From: Neptuniibacter sp048548695
GTDB lineage: Bacteria > Pseudomonadota > Gammaproteobacteria > Pseudomonadales > Balneatricaceae
Assembly (NCBI RefSeq): GCF_048548695.1
Contig: NZ_JBLYIF010000001.1
Length of the DNA: 64,000 nucleotides
Direction: 5' to 3' (one strand)
Made by a program: the position numbers and the translations under genes. Within the stretch, counting starts at the first letter, position 1; each line of letters begins with the position of its first letter. Positions 58,168 through 64,000 of this stretch are shown here, in pieces. The notes under the pieces are model-generated. The model saw nothing but the letters and a program-made list of their open reading frames with translations, did no database searches and was not told where the DNA came from.

Positions 58168-59093
58168 TCAATCAAGTCCTTTGTTGCGCCTTTTTCCCTA
58201 CATTTCGACTTCATCCGTTTTTGCTGTGCCTTTCGCTGTTTACGGCGAACGCTTGTGCCTTGTCCGATGAGATTAACCGGCTATCGGATATTGCCTATGG
58301 TGAGTCTGATCAGCAGGTATTGGATGTGTATTACCCTGCAATTAAGCAACAAGGTGCGCCAACGGTCTTTATGGTGCATGGTGGCGCATGGAGGATCGGG
58401 GATAAGGCATCAAAGGCCGTCATCAAAAATAAAGTGGCACATTGGGTGCCTGAGGGCTTTGTCTTTATCTCTGTTAATTACCGCCTGCTGCCTGAAATTC
58501 AACCTGTTGAACAAGCCGAAGATATAGCTAAAGCGCTACGTTTCGCGCAACAACATGTGCATAAATGGGGTGGGTCGCCCGATAAATTTATTCTGATGGG
58601 GCATTCAGCCGGTGCGCATTTGGTGTCTCTGATATCAGTACGCCCCGGTGCTGGCATTCAGCCCTGGCTGGGCACAGTTGCATTGGATTCAGCTGCTTAT
58701 GATGTCGAAACAATTATGCGCGCGCCGTCTCCGCCCCGGTTGTATAAAAAAGCGTTTGGTAAGAATCCAGCATATTGGCAGCAGGCTTCGCCTATGCATG
58801 CGCTGACGGGTAAGCTGCCGCCATTTTTAGCGGTTTGTTCAGTCATACGTAAAGATGATCCATGCGCGCAGGCTAAGCGGTTTGTTGTGAAAGCCAGAGC
58901 GTATGGTTCTCGCGCAGAACTATTGCCTGTGGCACTTTCGCACCGAAAGATTAACGTGGATCTGGGCACCGACCATTGTTACACACAAGCGGTCGATACG
59001 TTTCTTAGCACATTGGACCCCAGCATTGCGTCAATGCTAACACGTGCGTCACAGCTGCCGGATCGAGCACAGTTAAGCTGTGTGGGTGATTGA
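58161..59093 (+). CDS. secreted alpha/beta hydrolase (esterase/lipase type)
   Basis: A 310-aa exported esterase. A signal peptide (about LHPFLLCLSLFTANACA) is followed by the HGG oxyanion motif in FMVHGGAWRIGDK, the nucleophile elbow GHSAGAHL, and a catalytic His in GTDHCYTQAVDTFL. It fits the BD-FAE/carboxylesterase group acting on small acyl esters. The start is uncertain: ATG 58161 overlaps the divergent yoeB start, and ATG 58140 lies inside yoeB. Neither has a good ribosome site, so its 5' end may have been created by rearrangement. Confidence 0.8.
   Translation: MSLNQVLCCAFFPTFRLHPFLLCLSLFTANACALSDEINRLSDIAYGESDQQVLDVYYPAIKQQGAPTVFMVHGGAWRIGDKASKAVIKNKVAHWVPEGFVFISVNYRLLPEIQPVEQAEDIAKALRFAQQHVHKWGGSPDKFILMGHSAGAHLVSLISVRPGAGIQPWLGTVALDSAAYDVETIMRAPSPPRLYKKAFGKNPAYWQQASPMHALTGKLPPFLAVCSVIRKDDPCAQAKRFVVKARAYGSRAELLPVALSHRKINVDLGTDHCYTQAVDTFLSTLDPSIASMLTRASQLPDRAQLSCVGD
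58164..58214 (-). pseudogene. possible remnant of the YefM antitoxin C-terminus
   Basis: In the frame that ends by overlapping the yoeB GTG (GTGA), the last residues read KGATKDLIE and stop. Typical YefM ends in a similar GKGT..DLIE. Upstream the similarity is lost and the frame becomes an unusual run of Lys and Arg, antisense to the esterase signal peptide. The match is only about nine residues, so it may be chance. Confidence 0.35.
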
Positions 59094-59627
59094 CACTTAG
59101 GCGTATTGAAGTGTTGATACTTATTCATAGCGACTGCACCGCTAGCAGCCATTTGTATGGCGGCCTATGTTTTATTAAGTAAATATCGACAGCATCAGTA
59201 TCGCGAACGGCTTCTATGCGGTGGCTGATCTACTTTTGACCTATACTTGTCTTGTAAAAATACTACAAATGTAGTAATAACATGAAATAACCTTATATAG
59301 TGTCTGTGTTACGGAAGACTGTAATGTATGGCGTGGCACTCATTTCCTCGGGCAAAGTAATAACGTCGTCTTCTCAGTAATACCCATGGTCAACCTGCAT
59401 GCGCAGCAAGGGTTGTCTTTACTCAGCGTTGGCGCTGGCCAGAGGGTATGCTGTCAGTAGCAAAACGACCTATGGCTATTGCTTTATTGTCTTTCGCCGT
59501 TTTAAACGTGCTCAGGGCGCTGGTTAGGACTCGATGAAACAATGGATAGGCTTGACTTGGGGGGTACCCGCACATGGATGGAAATACAGGTCAGACGAAC
59601 ATCAGTGTCTTAATCACAGATCTTAAA
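59094..59627. other. gap with CopY/BlaI-like inverted repeat
   Basis: About 530 bp without a convincing gene. It holds the inverted repeat at 59261-59276 in an AT-rich, promoter-like setting. The rest shows no coding pattern that I trust. Promoter for the substrate-binding protein and kinase pair must lie here. Confidence 0.55.
59261..59276. promoter_or_regulatory. inverted repeat resembling a BlaI/MecI/CopY operator
   Basis: TACTACA-AA-TGTAGTA: 7-bp perfect arms around two bases, containing the TACA-NN-TGTA core recognised by BlaI, MecI and CopY repressors. TTGTCT and TTGACC lie shortly upstream as possible -35 boxes. No gene of that regulator family and no obvious target gene start directly after it. 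Confidence 0.45.
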
Positions 59628-60413
59628 ATGGTAAGAATGTTTGTTAAAGTTCTTTTACCTTTTGCTTTTATTCTCTGTTCGTTTCAATTGGCTGCACAAC
59701 CAAAACCGGTTATTCGCATCGCCCTGGCTGAGGATTTTTATCCATTTTATGGCACGAACGCTGATGGGGCGCCTGTGGGTGCTTCATTCGAAATAGCGCA
59801 ATCGGTACTGGCACGTTTGGGATATGACGTGCGGGTGACGAAATATACCGATATGAAAGCCTCTCTGAATGCGTTGGATTCAGGGAGTCAGGATTTGATG
59901 GTGAACCTGTCTGAGACCCCGGAGCGGGCAAAGTTTGCCCTGTTTACTTCGACGCCTCATATTTATGAAACGCAGGATCTGATAGCCCGTGCTGATAGCC
60001 CAATAGGTTTTGATGGACTGCTGATAAACATAGCGCAGTTTAATATTGGGATTGTCTATGGTTGGACTTACGGTCCCGATTTTGATTCCTCAAACTTCCT
60101 CACCAAAACCCCGGTGCTTGATTCGGTCACTCAGTTAAAAGGCCTGCTTTCAGGGCGTTTTGATCTTGCCATCAACAATCGGCAGTACTTTATGAGTCGC
60201 GCTGAAACCTTGGGTGTCGACACGGCCTTTATGGTGCTGCAACCGTCGGTTTACGAGCTGCCGGTAACCCTCGCTGTATCGCGTAAATACCCTGATGCGA
60301 CGGGTTTCCGCGATAGCCTCGAAAATGAGGTCAGTCGATTTATTCATACCGAGGAATATCGCAGTATTCTCGCCAAATATGGCTTCGATACTATTGCGCC
60401 GGAGGTGATGTAA
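59628..60413 (+). CDS. periplasmic substrate-binding protein (SBP_bac_3 type)
   Basis: A 261-aa exported protein. A signal peptide (MFVKVLLPFAFILCSFQLAA) is followed by a type 3 solute-binding domain: IRIALAEDFYPFYGTNADGAPVG, GYDVRVTKYTDMKASLNAL and FDLAINNRQYFM. No ABC permease is adjacent. The stop overlaps the ATG of the following hybrid kinase (TAATG), so it probably presents a ligand to that kinase instead of a transporter. Start codon choice (59574, 59628 or 59637) is uncertain. Confidence 0.83.
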   Translation: MVRMFVKVLLPFAFILCSFQLAAQPKPVIRIALAEDFYPFYGTNADGAPVGASFEIAQSVLARLGYDVRVTKYTDMKASLNALDSGSQDLMVNLSETPERAKFALFTSTPHIYETQDLIARADSPIGFDGLLINIAQFNIGIVYGWTYGPDFDSSNFLTKTPVLDSVTQLKGLLSGRFDLAINNRQYFMSRAETLGVDTAFMVLQPSVYELPVTLAVSRKYPDATGFRDSLENEVSRFIHTEEYRSILAKYGFDTIAPEVM

Positions 60414-63400
60414 TGTTGCTAGGCGCTTTAAAACGCACTGCTTATGCGTTGCTTACTATTTCCAGCTTATGCCTTGCCGGATTTTCTCCAGTAGTATCGG
60501 CGGTTGATACAGTCGCGTCTAGCGTTACGTCCGGCGATCAGCAACTGCCCATAATGCAGCTCGTGTTTATTGCCCTGGGTCTGGTCGTGGCTTTTATCGG
60601 GGTGGCTTTTTATCTCGCGCGCACAGCCGGGGGAACCGAATCTTTCTATCAATCCAGCCGCTTGCGATTTTTCAGCATACTAGCGCTCTGTTCAACCCTG
60701 GGCGTGATTTTCGGCCTGACATGGTATGCGCTCGAAAAAGAGGAAAAGGTGGCGCGTGAGCGCGCGGGTCAATCACTTACCGCTATTCTTAATGGAACCC
60801 ATGAAACCTTGCATTACTGGGTTCAGGGCCGACTTAGGCTGGTTACCCTAATAGCTCGGGAAGAGGGACTGGAAACCTTAATTTCTACACTGAATGCCGA
60901 GCCAGGCTCGGCCAGAGATTATGGGGTTAAAGTCCATGGGCTTGCATCGTTATTGGATCAACATAATCTGGGTACCAGCGATTGGCAGTTTGCAATGGTA
61001 TTGACCGACGGTACGCCAGTGTTTGCTTCGGCCCCATCGGTGAGCCATGTGATGGAGGTGCTAAAAACGCGGGTCTTCTCGGGTGAGTCCTTGTTTATTC
61101 CTCCCACGTTTAACCCGGTCACGGAAAAAATCGAGATCTATTTCACAGCACCGGTGTTGGATTACGTGGGTCGGCCGGTGGGTGCGGTGGTTGCCATTGC
61201 AAATCCATCAGATGTTTTCTCTAAAATTCTGTTTCGTAGACAATCCGGCAAAACAGGGGACACCTATGCCGTTGACGCCTCAGGTGTCATGCTTAGCGAG
61301 AGCCGCTTTACCGAGGACCTGATTGCTAAAAACAGTATTCCTGCTGGCAGCAATACTGCACTCTCAATCAGGGTGTCGAACCCTATTCAATTGCTGACGT
61401 TAGGTGATGCAGCGTTCGACAAGGATACATTGACCCCTGCGGCGCTTGGTCTGTCAAAGGGGGAGAGCGGCCTGGAGACGGCTGGCTTTAGTGATTATCG
61501 CAATCATAGAGTGCTGAGTGCTTGGCGCTGGGTGCCTGAACTGGGACTGGGGTTAATTAGCGAAATTGACGAGGCTGAAGCCCTGGAAGCCTACGTCATT
61601 TCCAGAAATACCCTCTATACGTTGCTGGGTGTCACCCTGTTTCTTTCCTTAAGTCTTATGGGTGTCAATACCTGGATAAGTGCCCGCGCCAATCGCTCGC
61701 TCAGCAGAGCCCGCGATGAACTTGAGGATAAAGTCGAGGCGCGCACGCTGGAACTACGGAAGAGCAAAGATCAGTTTGAGGATTTGATAGATTCCGCCCC
61801 CGATCCTATGGTGGTGGCCGGGGCTGAGGGCGAAGTGATAATGGTGAACAGACGCGCCCAGGAACTGTTCGGTTATCAGGCGCGTGAACTCTATAACCGG
61901 CCAGTTGAAATGTTGATGTCACATGAGTGTCGGCGCAATTATCTCAGCTATTGTGAAGCTTACAGTGCGTCGCCGGACTATAGCTCGGCAGAGCAAGACA
62001 ATGAGCTGATGGTACTCACCAAGTCCGGTGCTAAAGTCCCGGTTGAAATAAGCCTTAGCCCGATAGAGTCTGAGTCGGGTGTGCTGGTGGCCACCTCTTT
62101 GCGTGATGTTTCTGAACGTAAGGCGGCAGAAAAAGCCCTGTCTGAATCCAGAAAACTGCTGCAATCGGTGTTAGATAACTCTCCGGCCCTGATTTACATG
62201 AAGGATCCAGAGGGGCATTACATACTGGTGAATAACGTATGGCAGCAGGTGGTTAACAGTGACGAGCAATCTGCGCTGGGTAAAACCGATGATGAGCTGC
62301 TGCCCGCTGATGTCGCTGAAGCCTTCCGAGCTAATGATCTGCAAGTGATGGAACAGCTGGAAACCCTGCAGTTTGAGGAAACCTTCCGTCATCCCGACGG
62401 CAGTATCAGCACCTATATCACCTTTAAATTTCCGGTGTTTGATGTCGCTGGCGAGCTATTTGCGCTGGGTGGTATTTCAACCGATATTACCGAGCTAGTT
62501 AAAGCCAGAGAGCAGGCACACGACGCCAACCGTGCGAAAGGCGAGTTTCTGGCCAATATGTCGCATGAAATTAGAACGCCGATGAACGCGATTATCGGTA
62601 TGAGCTATCTTGCCTTGCAGACCGAGCTGACACCCCGTCAAGACGATTACCTTAACAAGATTAACGCGGCGGCGAATGCGCTGTTGGGGATCATCAATGA
62701 CATTCTGGATTTCTCCAAAATAGAGGCGGGTAAGCTTGAGCTGGAGACTATTCCATTTAACCTGGATGAAACCATCGAAAACCTCAGTAGCCTGATGCAG
62801 GTTAAAGTGCAGGAAAAAGGCCTGGAGCTATTGATATCGATCGAATCGGAGGTGCCGCGTGGCCTTGATGGCGACCCGTTAAGGCTGGGTCAGATCTTGA
62901 TCAACCTGGTTAATAATGCGGTGAAATTTACTGATTCAGGTGAGATCGTCGTGAAAGTTGGTGTCAAATCGCGTCAGGATGAGAAGGTCACGTTGCTGAT
63001 TGCTGTGTCGGATACGGGCATTGGCATGACACCCGAACAGGTCGCGAATTTGTTTCAGTCTTTCAGCCAGGCCGATGCGTCGACGACAAGGAAATATGGC
63101 GGTACCGGGCTTGGTTTGACGATCAGTAAACAGTTAACCCAGATGATGGGCGGCGATATTTGGGTTGAAAGTGTCGCGGGCGAGGGTAGTACCTTCATCT
63201 TTACGGTACAGATGGCGATCAACCCAGAAGCCAATACGCTGAAAATTGAGCCTGACCCGGATCTGCGCGGACTGCCGGTGCTTATTGTCGATGACAGCCC
63301 GGCGGCCAGAGAGATTCTGCAGCACACTGCAGAATCTTTGAAGTTTACCGCTGCTGTCTCCGCATCCGGCGATGAAGCCCTGGAGTTGATTAGCCAGCAT

Positions 63401-64000
63401 GACCAGCGCGACGAACCTTTCCGTATTGTCTTTACGGATTGGAAAATGCCGCGCATGAATGGCATCGAATTCAATAATTCGTTACGCAACATGACATCGC
63501 TTAAGGCTCCGCCGAAGGTGATTATGGTGACGTCATACGATACCAACGAGATGCTGCGTAAGGTTGGTAAGACGGTTGCGGGGGTGTTATGCAAACCAGT
63601 TTCAGCATCGTCGATGCTGGATGCCGCGATGACGGCACTGGGCAGAGAAGCAGGGGTGAACGCTGCCAGTAAAGGCAAGGTGAGTGATGAGACCATTGCT
63701 TCAACTGTCTCCGGCGCACATATCCTGTTGGTAGAGGACAACGAGATCAACCAGCAAGTTGCAACTGAGCTGCTTGAACGCGCTGGCATGAAGGTTGAGG
63801 TGGCGAATAACGGCAAAATTGCCGTCGATAAGATTGCAGACTGCAGATATGACATTGTGTTGATGGATCTGCAGATGCCGGTAATGGACGGTTTCGAGGC
63901 ATCTCGACACATCAGACAAGATGACCGTTATGCGGCGCTGCCTATCGTTGCCATGACGGCGAATGCGATGGCAGGCGATAAAGAGCGGTGTCTAGCAGCC
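60413..64000 (+). CDS. hybrid sensor histidine kinase with two receiver domains (runs off the window)
   Basis: An open frame of at least 1196 codons without stop, cut by the window end. Order: signal/first helix (1-31), helix (about 45-68), helix (about 83-102), periplasmic Cache-like sensor (about 103-395), helix (about 402-422), coiled coil, PAS (about 450-565), PAS (about 578-695). Then HisKA with FLANMSHEIRTPMNA (His718), HATPase (NLVNNAVKFT, SDTGIGM, YGGTGLGL), receiver 1 (Asp1009 in FTDWKMPRMNG) and receiver 2 (Asp1152 in LMDLQMPVMDG). An Hpt domain may follow outside. GGAGGTGAT lies just before the ATG. Coupled to the binding protein upstream. Confidence 0.92.
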   Translation, partial: MLLGALKRTAYALLTISSLCLAGFSPVVSAVDTVASSVTSGDQQLPIMQLVFIALGLVVAFIGVAFYLARTAGGTESFYQSSRLRFFSILALCSTLGVIFGLTWYALEKEEKVARERAGQSLTAILNGTHETLHYWVQGRLRLVTLIAREEGLETLISTLNAEPGSARDYGVKVHGLASLLDQHNLGTSDWQFAMVLTDGTPVFASAPSVSHVMEVLKTRVFSGESLFIPPTFNPVTEKIEIYFTAPVLDYVGRPVGAVVAIANPSDVFSKILFRRQSGKTGDTYAVDASGVMLSESRFTEDLIAKNSIPAGSNTALSIRVSNPIQLLTLGDAAFDKDTLTPAALGLSKGESGLETAGFSDYRNHRVLSAWRWVPELGLGLISEIDEAEALEAYVISRNTLYTLLGVTLFLSLSLMGVNTWISARANRSLSRARDELEDKVEARTLELRKSKDQFEDLIDSAPDPMVVAGAEGEVIMVNRRAQELFGYQARELYNRPVEMLMSHECRRNYLSYCEAYSASPDYSSAEQDNELMVLTKSGAKVPVEISLSPIESESGVLVATSLRDVSERKAAEKALSESRKLLQSVLDNSPALIYMKDPEGHYILVNNVWQQVVNSDEQSALGKTDDELLPADVAEAFRANDLQVMEQLETLQFEETFRHPDGSISTYITFKFPVFDVAGELFALGGISTDITELVKAREQAHDANRAKGEFLANMSHEIRTPMNAIIGMSYLALQTELTPRQDDYLNKINAAANALLGIINDILDFSKIEAGKLELETIPFNLDETIENLSSLMQVKVQEKGLELLISIESEVPRGLDGDPLRLGQILINLVNNAVKFTDSGEIVVKVGVKSRQDEKVTLLIAVSDTGIGMTPEQVANLFQSFSQADASTTRKYGGTGLGLTISKQLTQMMGGDIWVESVAGEGSTFIFTVQMAINPEANTLKIEPDPDLRGLPVLIVDDSPAAREILQHTAESLKFTAAVSASGDEALELISQHDQRDEPFRIVFTDWKMPRMNGIEFNNSLRNMTSLKAPPKVIMVTSYDTNEMLRKVGKTVAGVLCKPVSASSMLDAAMTALGREAGVNAASKGKVSDETIASTVSGAHILLVEDNEINQQVATELLERAGMKVEVANNGKIAVDKIADCRYDIVLMDLQMPVMDGFEASRHIRQDDRYAALPIVAMTANAMAGDKERCLAA

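Noticed and set aside
1..64000. CRISPR array
   Set aside because: No regularly spaced repeat of 24-40 bp with unique spacers anywhere; the only tandem repeat is the 21-bp doublet at 11770.

Overview
The window is a continuous stretch of a gammaproteobacterial chromosome, most likely from the marine Oceanospirillales/Pseudomonadales side of the class. Evidence: the gene order nadK - metallophosphoesterase - rhomboid - YeaC - DUF2797 - pepN, followed by an NAD-dependent 180-kDa-type glutamate dehydrogenase, a DUF2835 gene, pyrD, rmf and rlmL, is the order I recall from Pseudomonas and its marine relatives. The protein sequences (SdhC, SdhD, SucA N-termini) also read as close to that group. I cannot name a genus. 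Base composition looks near 50 percent GC and even throughout.

Layout. 0-1.2 kb: tRNA-Val(UAC), a PAS-GGDEF diguanylate cyclase and a possible 28-codon acidic gene on the opposite strand. 1.3-10.9 kb: a plus-strand housekeeping run (PLP desulfhydrase, NAD kinase, phosphoesterase, GlpG, hydrolase, YeaC, DUF2797, PepN, membrane protein, HAD phosphatase). 10.8-12.0 kb: an accessory insert bounded by two 160-bp direct repeats that carry the 3' end of the HAD gene; it encodes a small secreted protein with a duplicated motif. 12.0-17.2 kb: hemerythrin protein, a second diguanylate cyclase, riboflavin synthase, a TIGR01777 epimerase and a lone BatD. 17.3-26.3 kb: gdhB, DUF2835, pyrD, rmf, rlmL. 26.5-27.7 kb: ammonium transporter with an NtrC-like site. 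27.8-40.9 kb: the TCA cycle block, gltA divergent from sdhCDAB-sucAB-lpd-sucCD, with good promoters and terminators. 41.1-45 kb: a run of small, poorly known genes (membrane protein, GDCCVxC protein, an overlapping 40-codon ORF, DM13 protein, DUF5062, ArfB, zinc-ribbon and MAPEG proteins, thioesterase) plus an EamA transporter remnant. 45-57.2 kb: FIST sensor, ABC exporter, diheme lipoprotein with a PhoX-like protein, alkyltransferase-like protein, SelO, truncated hemoglobin, DUF3301, DUF599, HtpG. 57.2-64 kb: an accessory region with palindromes, direct repeats, a YoeB toxin without an intact antitoxin, a secreted esterase, a CopY/BlaI-type inverted repeat, and a substrate-binding protein coupled to a large hybrid histidine kinase that runs off the end of the window.

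How the genes work together. Most of the window is central metabolism: citrate synthase, succinate dehydrogenase, 2-oxoglutarate dehydrogenase and succinyl-CoA synthetase form most of the oxidative TCA cycle, and gdhB and amt link it to nitrogen supply (glutamate to 2-oxoglutarate, ammonium uptake). NadK, PyrD and RibE supply cofactor and nucleotide pathways. RMF, RlmL and ArfB act on ribosomes. The parts that standard annotation explains least are the repeat-flanked insert at 10.8-12.0 kb, the overlapping small-gene cluster at 41.2-42.3 kb, the two-gene secreted module at 48.2-51.6 kb, and the toxin/palindrome region at 57.2-59.6 kb.
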